From: Telluria beijingensis
GTDB lineage: Bacteria; Pseudomonadota; Gammaproteobacteria; Burkholderiales; Burkholderiaceae_D
Direction of reading: 5' to 3'
Length of the DNA stretch: 64,000 nucleotides
Assembly: GCF_030770395.1 (NCBI RefSeq)
Contig: NZ_CP132480.1
Span: 664,821 to 728,820 of the forward strand
Position 1 is the first letter of the stretch; each line of letters starts with the position of its first letter. The translations under genes were made by a program, and so were the position numbers. Positions 36,452 through 46,530 of this stretch are shown piece after piece. The notes under the pieces were generated by a model, which saw only the letters and a program-made list of their open reading frames with translations, had not been told where the DNA came from and ran no database searches.

Positions 36452-37599
36452 CCTTTGTCGACGACAACGACATCACGCTCCTCCAGAGCGGCACTGCTTT
36501 CTTTCCGGCGCTGATCGAGGCGCTCGACGCCGCCGAGCACGAGGTGCTGTTCGAAACCTATATCTTCGCCGAGGACGAGACCGGCGCCGCCGTGCGCGAC
36601 GCCCTGGCGCGCGCGGCGCGCCGCGGAGTAAAGGTGCGGGTGCTGGTCGACTGGTTCGGCACCGGGCACCGATGCTGCGGCCGGCTGGGACCCATCCTGG
36701 TCGAGGCGGGCGCCCAGTACCGCGTGTTCAATCCCTGGTGCCGGCGCGGCATCGCCCGCTCGCACCGCAAGATCGCCGTGATCGACCGCGCCGTCGCCTT
36801 CGTTGGCGGCATCAACGTCAACGACGACTGGCTGTGCGACCACGCCGACGGCCACCGCCTGCCGGCCCCGCGCTGGGATTTCTCGGTGCGGGTGCGCGGG
36901 CCGCTGGTGGCCCAGATCCACCACGAGGCGCAGGTGCAGTGGGCCCGGTCCGGCCGCCTGCGGCTGCGCAAGCGCCTGCAGCTGTTCCGCGAGATGCGCA
37001 AGCAGCCTATTCCTTCGTGCGACAGCCCGGCGCGGGCCGCCTTCGTGGTGCGCGACAACCTGCGCAACCGCAGCACGATCCAGAAAGCCTATCTGCAGGC
37101 GCTGGGCCATGCGCGCCACAGCGTGCTGCTGGCCACGCCTTATTTTGCGCCGGGGCGCAAGTTCCGCAAGGCGCTCGCGCATGCGGCCGGGCGCGGCGTG
37201 CAGGTGACGCTGTTGATCGGGGTAGGGGAGTTCAGGATCCAGGACGCGGTCGCGCATGCCTTCTATCCCAAGCTGCTGGCGGACGGCGTGCGGGTGGTCG
37301 AATACCGCAAGACCCAGTTGCACGCCAAGGTGGCGGTGGTCGACGACGACTGGGCCACGGTCGGCTCCAGCAATTGCGATGGCCTGTCGCTGTTCCTGAA
37401 CCAGGAAGCCAATGTGGTGGTGCGCGACCCGGCGTTCGCCGCCACCATGCGCGAACACATCGAGCGCGGCATCCTCGATGGCAAGGAAGTCTGCCCGCAG
37501 GAGTTCGCGCATACCGGCTGGCTGCGCCGCGCCACCTATGGCATGGCGTATATGGCGTACAAGCTGGTGATGCGGGTGGTCACCTTCGGCTATACCTGA
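36439..37599 (+). CDS. clsB: Cardiolipin synthase B (phospholipase D family)
   Basis: A 386-residue protein with two HKD motifs, SHRKIAVID (about residue 110) and LHAKVAVVDDD (about 293), the PLD active sites. ClsB makes cardiolipin or phosphatidylglycerol by phosphatidyl transfer at the inner membrane. Unlike ClsA it lacks N-terminal transmembrane helices. The ATG at 36439 overlaps the EEP gene. Length agrees with ClsB. Confidence 0.92.
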   Translation: MRSLTFVDDNDITLLQSGTAFFPALIEALDAAEHEVLFETYIFAEDETGAAVRDALARAARRGVKVRVLVDWFGTGHRCCGRLGPILVEAGAQYRVFNPWCRRGIARSHRKIAVIDRAVAFVGGINVNDDWLCDHADGHRLPAPRWDFSVRVRGPLVAQIHHEAQVQWARSGRLRLRKRLQLFREMRKQPIPSCDSPARAAFVVRDNLRNRSTIQKAYLQALGHARHSVLLATPYFAPGRKFRKALAHAAGRGVQVTLLIGVGEFRIQDAVAHAFYPKLLADGVRVVEYRKTQLHAKVAVVDDDWATVGSSNCDGLSLFLNQEANVVVRDPAFAATMREHIERGILDGKEVCPQEFAHTGWLRRATYGMAYMAYKLVMRVVTFGYT

Positions 37600-37623
37600 G
37601 CGCGGCCGCGAAAGCGGCCGCGC
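37600..37623. terminator. GC-rich stem-loop between convergent genes
   Basis: A perfect 10-base stem GCGCGGCCGC / GCGGCCGCGC closed by the tetraloop GAAA, beginning right after the clsB stop. No T-run on either strand. It probably ends or protects both convergent transcripts. Confidence 0.5.
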
Positions 37624-37635
37624 GCTCATCACCGG

Positions 37636-40600
37636 TCAGCCGTATGGCGTGTAGGTGAAACCTTCGCCGATCACCGGTGCCAGCGCGGCCTGGTTCTCGG
37701 GGCTCTCGCTGATCATGCTCAATGCCTGCGCGGCCGTCACCACGCCGCGGTCGAGGGCGCCCGTCCAGTATTCCAGGCCGCCCGGTTCGGCCGGGCGGTG
37801 CAGCACGTTCAGGTAGATCTGCGAGACCAGGTCGTGGTTGCTTGGATTGGCGCCGTAGGCGGCGATGAACTCGGGCGTCCGCATGAAGCCGGCGGCGACC
37901 TCGGCCAGCGACAGGCCGCGGTCCATGACATCGATCCAGAAGCCCAGGCCGGCCGAGTCCGGAGTGCGGTTGAGCGCCGCCTGGTAGATGCGGTAGGCCT
38001 GGCCGCCGATGCCGTCGATGTCCAGCGCCATGTTCACGTCGCCGAAGTCGATGCGCTCGATGCCGGTGAGCAGGTCGGTGCCGCCGACGCCGTTCTTGTG
38101 GCTGATCGTGAAGCCGTCGGCGACGCGGTCGATGGTGTAGGCATCGCGGTTGCCGGCGTAATTGACGGTATCGATGCCGGCGCCGCCCTTCACGTGATGG
38201 TAGGAGCTGCCATCGACGATGGTCGCCGTCGCGCTGGTCTGGCCGATGGTCGCATTGGTCGCTGCCATCAGCCTGAGCGAGAAGCTTTCGTGCGCCTCAT
38301 TGAGATTGTCGCTGACGATGGCGACGCGCACGGTCTGGGTCGTGACACCGGGCGCGAACACCAGCGTACCGCCGACGTGGCTGTAGTCGCCCGGCGAGCC
38401 GGAAGCAGCGGTGCCCTGGTCGGTCGTGTAGTGCACCGTGACCTGCGACGTCGATGCCGCATCCAGGGTCACCACGAACTGCGCGTAGCCATCCTTCTCG
38501 CCGACGACGATGTCGCCGACGCTGATCACCGGCTGGCCGCCGGTGGCCGGGCCATGCGCCCCGATCGTCGCGTGGCCGCTGCTGCGGGCGAGTGTCACCG
38601 CATTCGCGCCGGCGCCCGACAGCGCGCCGAGCACCAGGCTGAACGATTCGGCCGCTTCGGCGGCGCCGTCGCGCGGCAGCGCGACGGTCACGTTCTTGGC
38701 CGTTTCGCCAGGCCCGAACGTCAGCGTACCTGCGGCGGCCAGGTAGTCGCTGCCGGCCTGCGCGCTGCCGTTCGCGGTGCCGTAGGCAACACTGAAGCTG
38801 GCGCCGACCGCCTTGTCGAGCACGACGGCAAAGGTGGCGCTGCCGGCGCTGGCGTCGACCACGACGTCGCGCACCGACAGGCCGGCCGGGTTGGCGCTGT
38901 CGGCGATGGTGTCGTTGTCGACGATGGTGGCGACGCCGTGGTTGTGGGCGATGACGGCATTGATCGGGCCGGTCAGGTTCAGCTCGAACGATTCCAGCGC
39001 TTCGGCCACCAGGTCGTCCGGGAGCGACACGCGCACCGTCTGGGTCGTGACGCCGGGGGCGAATACCAGCGTGCCACCGGCATGGATATAGTCCTGGGAG
39101 TTGCCCGAGAACGCCGTGAGGTAGTCGGTGCCATAGTACACGCTCACCTGGCGCTCGGACGGCGCGTCGAGGCTGACCACGAAGTCGACATAGCCGGCGC
39201 TTTCGCCCACGATCGGATTGTTGACCGTGATCGTGGGCATCGCCTTGAACGTCTGGCCATGCGCGCCGATGGTTGCCTGGCCGATGCCGTCGGTGACCCT
39301 GACCTGGCTGCCGGCAGGGCCGGACAGCGCGCCGAGCACCAGGCTGAACATCTCGTCCGGTTCGGCCGCGCCGTCGCGCGGCAGCACGACCGTCACGTTC
39401 TTGACGGTTTCGCCGGCGCCGAAGGTCAGGCTGCCGCTGGCGGCGAGGTAGTCGCTGCCTGCGCGGGCATTGCCGTCCACGGTGGCATAGTCGACGCTGA
39501 AGCTGCGGCCGAGCGCCTTGTCGAGCAATACGGCGAAGGTGGCGGTGCCGGCGCTGGCGTCGACCACGACGTCGCGCACCGACAGGCTGGCCGGGTTGGC
39601 GCCGTCGGCGATGGTGTCGTTGTCGACGATGGTGGCGATCCCCCGGTTATTGGCGACCACGGCATTGCTCACGTTCGACAGCTGCAGGGCGAAGGTTTCC
39701 AGCGATTCGGCGGTGAGGTCGTTCGACAGCGCCACGCGCACCGTCTGGGTGGTGGTGCCGGGGGCGAACACCAGCTTGCCATTGGTATGCAGGTAATCGC
39801 GCGAGGTGCCGGAGAAGGCAGTCTCGTAATCGGTGCTGAAGGACAGGCTCACTTCGCGTTCCGACGGCGCATCGAGGCTGATCGTGAAATCGACGTAGCC
39901 ATCGCCTTCGCCGACATGCGGATTGTTCACGCTGACCGTCGGCAGTGCCTTGGGCGTCTGGCCATGGGCGCCGACCAGGGCCTGGCCGATGCCGTCGGCG
40001 ACCACTACCTGGCTGCCGCCCGCGCCGGATACCGCGCCCAGCACCAGGCTGAAGATCTCGTCCGGCGCCGCCGCGGCGTCCTTCGGCAGCGCGACCGTCA
40101 CGTGCTTGACGGTGTCGCCCGCGCCGAATGCCAGCGTGCCGCTGGCGGCGACGTAGTCGCTGCCGGCCCGGGCATTGCCATCGAACGTGCCATACGCCAC
40201 GCTGAAGCCGGCGCCGACGGCCTTGTCGAGCACCACGGCGAAGGTGGCGCTGCCGGCGCTGGCGTCGACCACGACGTCGCGCACCGACAGGTTGGCTGGA
40301 CTGCTGGTGCTCGCGATGGTGTCGTTGTCGACGATGGTGGCGGTGGCGGACGGCGTGGCGATCACCGCGTTGACGGCGTTCGACAGCACGAGTTCGAAGC
40401 TTTCCAGCGTCTCGCTCACCAGATCGTCGACCAGCGGGACACGCACCGTCTGGGTAGTGGTTCCGGGGGCAAAGACCAGGTTCCCGTCGGTATGGATGTA
40501 GTCGTTCGAGGCGCCGGAACTGGCCGACAGGTAGCTGGTGGCGTAACGGACGCTGACCTGGTCTTGCGACGGGGCGTCGAGGGTGATCACGAAGTCGACG

Positions 40601-40653
40601 TAGCCGTCTTTTTCGCCGACGATGACATTCCTGGTGCTGATATAAGTGGCCAT
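37636..40653 (-). CDS. Calx-beta repeat protein with C-terminal DUF4214, likely secreted
   Basis: A 1,005-residue acidic protein. It has seven Calx-beta domains of about 115 residues in an alternating A-B-A-B-A-B-A order: A units start with a pattern like VNNPxVGExxGYVDF and B units with LSVRDVVVDASAGSATF. Many end in IVDNDT, a calcium-binding turn. A DUF4214 domain follows (about 885-1005; AYRIYQAALNRTPDSAGLGFWID and IYLNVLHRPAEPGGLEYW). There is no Sec signal; such proteins are usually exported by type I secretion, with the signal in the C-terminus, but no secretion genes are here. Likely a calcium-dependent surface or matrix protein. Confidence 0.82.
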   Translation of the reverse strand: MATYISTRNVIVGEKDGYVDFVITLDAPSQDQVSVRYATSYLSASSGASNDYIHTDGNLVFAPGTTTQTVRVPLVDDLVSETLESFELVLSNAVNAVIATPSATATIVDNDTIASTSSPANLSVRDVVVDASAGSATFAVVLDKAVGAGFSVAYGTFDGNARAGSDYVAASGTLAFGAGDTVKHVTVALPKDAAAAPDEIFSLVLGAVSGAGGSQVVVADGIGQALVGAHGQTPKALPTVSVNNPHVGEGDGYVDFTISLDAPSEREVSLSFSTDYETAFSGTSRDYLHTNGKLVFAPGTTTQTVRVALSNDLTAESLETFALQLSNVSNAVVANNRGIATIVDNDTIADGANPASLSVRDVVVDASAGTATFAVLLDKALGRSFSVDYATVDGNARAGSDYLAASGSLTFGAGETVKNVTVVLPRDGAAEPDEMFSLVLGALSGPAGSQVRVTDGIGQATIGAHGQTFKAMPTITVNNPIVGESAGYVDFVVSLDAPSERQVSVYYGTDYLTAFSGNSQDYIHAGGTLVFAPGVTTQTVRVSLPDDLVAEALESFELNLTGPINAVIAHNHGVATIVDNDTIADSANPAGLSVRDVVVDASAGSATFAVVLDKAVGASFSVAYGTANGSAQAGSDYLAAAGTLTFGPGETAKNVTVALPRDGAAEAAESFSLVLGALSGAGANAVTLARSSGHATIGAHGPATGGQPVISVGDIVVGEKDGYAQFVVTLDAASTSQVTVHYTTDQGTAASGSPGDYSHVGGTLVFAPGVTTQTVRVAIVSDNLNEAHESFSLRLMAATNATIGQTSATATIVDGSSYHHVKGGAGIDTVNYAGNRDAYTIDRVADGFTISHKNGVGGTDLLTGIERIDFGDVNMALDIDGIGGQAYRIYQAALNRTPDSAGLGFWIDVMDRGLSLAEVAAGFMRTPEFIAAYGANPSNHDLVSQIYLNVLHRPAEPGGLEYWTGALDRGVVTAAQALSMISESPENQAALAPVIGEGFTYTPYG

Positions 40654-40826
40654 GGGCTGCTTGTTGTTCCAGTAAGGGTTGAGGAAGGCAGCGCATGTCG
40701 CGCCACGCTCCCAGAACGCAGCCGGGCCGGGATTTTTTAACTATCTGCTCATGCCTCTTGAATAATCGCTTGCATCGCCAAACATGGGTAGGATGGATAT
40801 TCCGTCTGATGAATACTGGAAGGTTA

Positions 40827-41210
<384 letters not shown>

Positions 41211-41391
41211 GGCCGTCGTGATGAAACGCGTCAACGGGATACCCCGTTCGCGAAAAATGCTGTACCTTTATAGCTGAAACAACAAACTTCTGCCCGCTAC
41301 CCACGGTAGTTGGGCGGATGCGCTCCACGGCGCCTTCTCCAGGCGCCGATCGTTGTCTTGCATCAATAGAACGCCACCTCTAAGTTCCCGT

Positions 41392-41417
41392 TTGACATTC
41401 CTCGGCTGATAGATAAT
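41392..41417 (+). promoter_or_regulatory. Candidate promoter of the TetR gene
   Basis: TTGACA at 41392-41397 followed by GATAAT at 41412-41417; the 14-base spacing is short, so the exact -10 is unsure. It lies 60-85 bases before the TetR start. 41211-41391 holds no gene. Confidence 0.35.
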
Positions 41418-41477
41418 AGTACGAGCGTTCGGATTTTTTTCGATTCAGGGGAAGCCATCAACACTTCAGCAAAATTC

Positions 41478-42095
41478 ATGCGCAAGGGCGAGCAGACGCG
41501 GGCCGCGATCCTCGACGTCGCACTCGAGCTCGCCAGCCGCAACGGCCTCGAAGGCTTGACCATCGGCCTGCTGGCCGACCGGATGAGCATGAGCAAATCG
41601 GGCGTGTTCGCCCACTTCGGTTCGCGCGAAGACCTGCAGCTCGAAGTCGTCAAGCTCTACCACCACCGCTTCGAGCAAGAGGTGTTTTACCCAAGCATCA
41701 AGGAGGCGCGCGGCCTGCCGCGCCTGGTGGCCATGTACACCCGCTGGGTCAAGCGCGTGTCGGTCGAGATCGCGTCCGGCTGCATCTATATCAGCGGCGC
41801 GGTCGAGTATGACGATCGCGAAGGCCCGATCCGCGAGCAACTGGTGTCGATGGTGCGCGCCTGGCAGGAAGCCCTGCTGCGCAGCGTGCAGCAGGCGGTC
41901 GAGATTGGCCACCTGCGCAAGGACCTCGACGCCGCCCAGCTGGTATTCGAGATGCACGGCCTGATCCTGGCCCTGCACCACGACGCCCGCTTCCTGCGCA
42001 ACCCCGGCGCCGTCGAACGCGCGCGGGCCGCCTTCGAGCGCCTGGTCGAGAATTACCGCAATCCCCAACAACCGCAAGACCACCAGGCGGCATAA
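41478..42095 (+). CDS. TetR-family regulator of the beta-oxidation genes
   Basis: A 205-residue TetR regulator. The helix-turn-helix is at about 25-47 (LTIGLLADRMSMSKSGVFAHFGSREDL). The C-terminal ligand domain (about 80-195) includes SGCIYISGAVEYDDREGP, as seen in a group adjacent to acyl-CoA dehydrogenase genes. It is the first gene before fadE, 45 bases apart and co-directional, so it probably represses this operon and responds to acyl-CoA; inference by context. Confidence 0.85.
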   Translation: MRKGEQTRAAILDVALELASRNGLEGLTIGLLADRMSMSKSGVFAHFGSREDLQLEVVKLYHHRFEQEVFYPSIKEARGLPRLVAMYTRWVKRVSVEIASGCIYISGAVEYDDREGPIREQLVSMVRAWQEALLRSVQQAVEIGHLRKDLDAAQLVFEMHGLILALHHDARFLRNPGAVERARAAFERLVENYRNPQQPQDHQAA

Positions 42096-42140
42096 GCGCC
42101 TGTCAGGTCCAACATCTTTACCCTCGTTCAGGAGATAACC

Positions 42141-43931
42141 ATGGGTCAGTACGTCGCGCCAATCCGGGATATGCAGTTCGTTCTGCACGAATTCCTCAAC
42201 GTCACCGAAGAATTCAAGAATCTGCCGAAATACTCGGAGATCGATACCGACATCATCAACCAGGTGCTCGAGGAAGGCGCGAAGTTCACGCAAGAGGTGC
42301 TGTTCCCACTGAACCACTCGGGCGACCGCGAAGGTTGCCATTTCAACGCCGCGGACAAGACCGTCACGACCCCGAAGGGCTTCAAGGAAGCGTATAAGCA
42401 GTACGTCGAAGGCGGCTGGGCGGCGCTGGCCTGCGACCCGGAATACGGCGGCCAGGGCCTGCCGATCTCCCTGAACAACTCGTTCTACGAGATGCTCAAT
42501 TCGTCGAACCAGGCCTGGTCGATGTACCCGGGCCTGTCGCACGGCGCCTACGAGTGCCTGCTGGAGCACGGCACCGACGACCAGAAGCGCCTGTACCTGC
42601 CCAAGCTCGTCTCGGGCGAGTGGACCGGCACCATGTGCCTGACCGAAGCGCACTGCGGCACCGACCTGGGCCTGCTGCGCTCGAAGGCCGAACCGCAGGC
42701 CGACGGCACCTACCTGATCACCGGTTCCAAGATCTTCATCTCGGCCGGCGAGCACGATATGTCCGAGAATATCGTCCACCTGGTGCTGGCGCGCCTGCCG
42801 GACGCGCCGGAAGGCTCGAAAGGCATCTCGCTGTTCCTGGTGCCGAAGTTCCTGCCTCTTGACGATGGTTCGCTGGGCGAGCGTAACGGCATCGCCTGTG
42901 GCGCCATCGAAGAAAAGATGGGCATCCACGGCAACTCGACCTGCCAGATGAACCTCGATAACGCCCGCGGCACCCTGATCGGCCAGCCGCATAAAGGCCT
43001 GCAGGCGATGTTCGTGTTCATGAACGCGGCCCGCCTGGGCGTGGGCATGCAGTCGCTCGGCCTGACCGAAGTGGCGTACCAGAACGCGCTGGCCTATGCG
43101 AAAGACCGCATCCAGATGCGCAGCCTGTCGGGCCCGAAGGCGCCGGACAAGCCAGCCGACCCGATCATCGTGCACCCGGACGTGCGCCGCATGCTGCTGA
43201 CCGCGAAAGCCTATGCCGAAGGCGCGCGTGCGTTCTCGTCGTATGTCGCGCTGCAGATCGACCGCGAACTGAACCACCTTGATGAAGACGTGCGCAAGGA
43301 AGCGGCCGACGAAGTGGCACTGCTGACCCCGATCATCAAGGCCTTCATCACCGACAACGGCTGGGTTGCGACCTCGGAAGCGATGCAGGTCTACGGCGGC
43401 CACGGCTACATCGCCGAGTGGGGCATGGAGCAGTACGTGCGCGACGCCCGCATCAACATGATCTACGAAGGCACCAACACCATCCAGTCGCTGGACCTGT
43501 TGGGCCGCAAGATCCTGATGGACAACGGCGCCAAGCTGCGCAAGTTCGGCGAAAAGATCAAGACCTTCGTCGAAGACAACGGCCTCGATGAACAGCTGTC
43601 CGAATTCGTGACCCCGCTGGGCGAGCTGGGCGACAAGGTCACCAAGCTGACCATGGAAATCGGCATGAAGGCCTTCCAGAACCCGGACGAAGTGGGCGCC
43701 GCCGCCGTGCCTTACCTGCGCGTGGCCGGCCACCTGGTCTACAGCTACCTGTTCGCGCAACAGGCCAAGATCGCGCTGGCCAAGCTCGATTCGGGCGACA
43801 AGTTCTATGAGTCGAAGCTGGCGACGATCCGCTTCTACTTCGCCCGTCTGTATCCAGAGACCGCGATGCTGATCCGCCAGGCGCGTTCGGGCGCGGCGAA
43901 CCTGACGGCGCTGGACGCCGAGCTGTTTTAA
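42141..43931 (+). CDS. Acyl-CoA dehydrogenase (FadE-like, about 600-residue type)
   Basis: A 596-residue flavoenzyme for the first oxidation of fatty acyl-CoA. It shows MCLTEAHCGTDLGLLRSKA (flavin/substrate loop), the C-terminal flavin region EAMQVYGGHGYIAEWGMEQY and the catalytic glutamate in MIYEGTNTIQ. A helical extension of about 120 residues ends the protein. This is the longer type seen in Bacillus FadE, not the 800-residue enterobacterial FadE. First enzyme gene of the cluster. Confidence 0.92.
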   Translation: MGQYVAPIRDMQFVLHEFLNVTEEFKNLPKYSEIDTDIINQVLEEGAKFTQEVLFPLNHSGDREGCHFNAADKTVTTPKGFKEAYKQYVEGGWAALACDPEYGGQGLPISLNNSFYEMLNSSNQAWSMYPGLSHGAYECLLEHGTDDQKRLYLPKLVSGEWTGTMCLTEAHCGTDLGLLRSKAEPQADGTYLITGSKIFISAGEHDMSENIVHLVLARLPDAPEGSKGISLFLVPKFLPLDDGSLGERNGIACGAIEEKMGIHGNSTCQMNLDNARGTLIGQPHKGLQAMFVFMNAARLGVGMQSLGLTEVAYQNALAYAKDRIQMRSLSGPKAPDKPADPIIVHPDVRRMLLTAKAYAEGARAFSSYVALQIDRELNHLDEDVRKEAADEVALLTPIIKAFITDNGWVATSEAMQVYGGHGYIAEWGMEQYVRDARINMIYEGTNTIQSLDLLGRKILMDNGAKLRKFGEKIKTFVEDNGLDEQLSEFVTPLGELGDKVTKLTMEIGMKAFQNPDEVGAAAVPYLRVAGHLVYSYLFAQQAKIALAKLDSGDKFYESKLATIRFYFARLYPETAMLIRQARSGAANLTALDAELF

Positions 43932-43951
43932 TTACCTGTCACGCTGACCAA

Positions 43952-44037
43952 CGTCGTCCCCGCGAAGGCGGGGACCCAAGTTTGCTGGCGTCTCGGCTGC
44001 TCATGAAACTTAGGTTCCCGCCTGCGCGGGAACGACG
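43952..44037. repeat. REP-like inverted pair, family A, second copy
   Basis: Units 43952-43981 and 44008-44037 face each other and match the family at 3716-3820; the first has a few changes (CCCCGCGAAGGCGGGG in the stem). They lie between the fadE-like and fadN-like genes, where the stem could stabilise or attenuate the operon mRNA. Confidence 0.85.
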
Positions 44038-44100
44038 TTGAGTAAGCTGGCGCAGTACTAAACAATGTAGTGTTTACGACGCTAACCAAGGAATACTTAC

Positions 44101-46503
44101 ATGTCCAATTTCATCGTCAAGAAAGTCGCCGTGCTGGGCGCCGGCGTGATGGGTGCGCAGATCGCCGCGCACTGCGTGAACGCCAAGGTGCCGGTCGTGC
44201 TGTTCGACCTGCCGGCCAAGCCGGAGCAAGGGCCGAAGAACGGCATCGTGCTGCGCGCCATCGAGAACCTGAAAAAACTGTCGCCGGCCCCGCTGGGCAA
44301 CAAGGATGACGCGGCCCTGATCGAAGTGGCCAACTACGAGGACAACCTCGACGTGCTGGCTGGCTGCGACCTGATCATCGAAGCCATCGCCGAGCGCATG
44401 GACTGGAAACACGACCTATACGCCAAGGTCGCGCCGCACATCGCGCCGCACGCGATCTTCGCCTCGAACACTTCGGGCCTGTCGATCGAGAAGCTGGCCG
44501 AAGGCTTCGACGCCGACCTGAAGGCGCGCTTCTGCGGCGTGCACTTCTTCAACCCGCCGCGCTACATGCACCTGGTGGAACTGATTCCGACCGCAGCGAC
44601 CCGCCCGGAAATCCTGGACCAGCTCGAGACCTTCCTGACCTCGACCCTGGGCAAGGGCGTCGTGCGCGCGAAAGACACGCCGAACTTCATCGCCAACCGC
44701 GTCGGCATCTTCGGCATGCTGGCCACCATCGTCGAAGCCGAGAAGTTCGGCCTGTCGGTGGACGTGGTCGACGACCTGACCGGCGCCAAGCTCGGTCGCG
44801 CCAAGTCAGGCACCTTCCGCACCGCGGACGTGGTCGGCCTGGACACCATGGGCCATGTGATCAAGACCATGCAAGACAATTTGAAGGACGATCCGTTCTT
44901 CAACGTCTACAAGACACCTGACGTGCTGGCCAAGCTGATCGAGAAGGGCGCGCTGGGCCAGAAGACCGGCGCCGGCTTCTACAAGAAGGTTGGCAAGGAG
45001 ATCCAGCGCCTGGACTTCGCGACCGGTGAATACGTCGCCGGCGGCGCGAAAGCCGCCGACATCGTCGGCCGCATCCTCAAGGAAAAAGACCCGGTCAAGA
45101 AATTCAAGGCCATGCGTGAGTCGACCAATCCGCAGGCGCAGTTCCTGTGGGCGATCTTCCGCGACGCTTTCCACTACATCGCCTTCCACCTGGAGTCGAT
45201 CGCCGACAATGCGCGCGACATCGACTTCGCGATGCGCTGGGGCTTCGGCTGGAGCGTCGGTCCGTTCGAGACCTGGCAAGCCGCCGGCTGGACCCAGATC
45301 GCGCAGTGGGTGAAGGAAGACATCGAAGCGGGCAAGGCGCTGAGCGACGCGCCTTTGCCAGCCTGGGTATTCGAAGGCAGCGTTGCCGAGAAAGGCGTGC
45401 ACACCCCTGAAGGTTCGTACTCGGTCACGAAGAACGCCTACGTACCGCTGTCCGACCTGTCAGTGTACAAACGCCAGCAGTTCCGCGCGCCGGTCGTCGG
45501 CCTGGGCGGCGCCGATCCGAAGACTTTCGGCACTACCGTGTTCGAAGACGAGTCCGTGCGCCTGTGGCACTCGGACGACGAAGTGCTGGTCATCTCGCTC
45601 AAGACCAAGATGCACGTCATCGGCGATGGCGTCATCAAGGGCATCCAGCGCGCGCTGAAGGAAGCCGAGCAGGGCTTCAAGGGCATCGTGATCTGGAATA
45701 CCGACGCGGCCGAAGGCGGCGCCTTCTCGGCCGGCGCCGACCTGCAATCGGCCCTGCCGGCCTTCATGGCCGGCGGCGCGAAGGCGATGGAGCCGATCGT
45801 GCGCGAGCTGCAGGACACCTTCATGGCGATGAAGTATTCGAACATCCCGGTCGTGGCCGCGGTGGCCGGCCTGGCGCTGGGCGGCGGTTGCGAGCTGGCG
45901 CTGCACGCATCGAAGCGCGTGGCCTCGATCGAGTCGTACATCGGCCTGGTCGAAGTGGGCGTCGGCCTGGTGCCGGCCGGCGGCGGCCTCAAGGAAGCAG
46001 CGCTGCGCGCGGCCAATGAAGCCAAGGGCAACGACATCCTGCAATTCCTGAAGAACGGCTTCATGAACGCGGCCACCGCGCAGGTGTCGAAGTCGGCGCT
46101 CGAAGCGAAGGCCATGGGCTACCTGAAGGAAGACGACGTCGTCGTCTTCAACGCGTATGAACTGCTGCACGTGGCGAAGACCACTGCGCGCGCCATGTTC
46201 GACGCGGGATATCGTGCACCGGCAAGGCGTACTTTCCCGGTCACCGGCCGCTACGGCTGGGCCACGATCCGCGGCCAGATGGTCAATATGCGCGACGGCG
46301 GCTTCATCTCGGCCTACGACTACCACCTGGGCGACACCATCGCCGAGATCGTGACCGGCGGCGACATCGACCAGGGCAGCGTGGTGAGCGAGCAGTGGAT
46401 CCTCGACCTGGAACGCAAGGCCTTCGTGGCGCTGCTGAACAATCCGAAGACCCAGGAACGCATCATGGGCATGATGCAGACCGGTAAGCCCGTGCGCAAC
46501 TAA
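44101..46503 (+). CDS. 3-hydroxyacyl-CoA dehydrogenase / enoyl-CoA hydratase (FadN-like)
   Basis: An 800-residue bifunctional enzyme of beta-oxidation. The NAD-binding domain is N-terminal (VAVLGAGVMGAQIAAHCVNA, residues about 6-25) with the 3HCDH active region GVHFFNPPRYM. The crotonase-like domain is C-terminal (about 510-690; GGAFSAGADLQSALP and ALGGGCELALHASKRVA). This order is the reverse of FadB/FadJ and equals that of Bacillus FadN (YusL). Followed by the thiolase gene 27 bases later. Confidence 0.9.
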   Translation: MSNFIVKKVAVLGAGVMGAQIAAHCVNAKVPVVLFDLPAKPEQGPKNGIVLRAIENLKKLSPAPLGNKDDAALIEVANYEDNLDVLAGCDLIIEAIAERMDWKHDLYAKVAPHIAPHAIFASNTSGLSIEKLAEGFDADLKARFCGVHFFNPPRYMHLVELIPTAATRPEILDQLETFLTSTLGKGVVRAKDTPNFIANRVGIFGMLATIVEAEKFGLSVDVVDDLTGAKLGRAKSGTFRTADVVGLDTMGHVIKTMQDNLKDDPFFNVYKTPDVLAKLIEKGALGQKTGAGFYKKVGKEIQRLDFATGEYVAGGAKAADIVGRILKEKDPVKKFKAMRESTNPQAQFLWAIFRDAFHYIAFHLESIADNARDIDFAMRWGFGWSVGPFETWQAAGWTQIAQWVKEDIEAGKALSDAPLPAWVFEGSVAEKGVHTPEGSYSVTKNAYVPLSDLSVYKRQQFRAPVVGLGGADPKTFGTTVFEDESVRLWHSDDEVLVISLKTKMHVIGDGVIKGIQRALKEAEQGFKGIVIWNTDAAEGGAFSAGADLQSALPAFMAGGAKAMEPIVRELQDTFMAMKYSNIPVVAAVAGLALGGGCELALHASKRVASIESYIGLVEVGVGLVPAGGGLKEAALRAANEAKGNDILQFLKNGFMNAATAQVSKSALEAKAMGYLKEDDVVVFNAYELLHVAKTTARAMFDAGYRAPARRTFPVTGRYGWATIRGQMVNMRDGGFISAYDYHLGDTIAEIVTGGDIDQGSVVSEQWILDLERKAFVALLNNPKTQERIMGMMQTGKPVRN

Positions 46504-46530
46504 CGCTGACGACTGAACAGGAATACTGAC

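Noticed and set aside
37798..40740. Plus-strand open frame of 980 codons opposite the Calx-beta gene
   Set aside because: Periodic only because the coding strand is repetitive; His/Ala/Arg-rich antisense.
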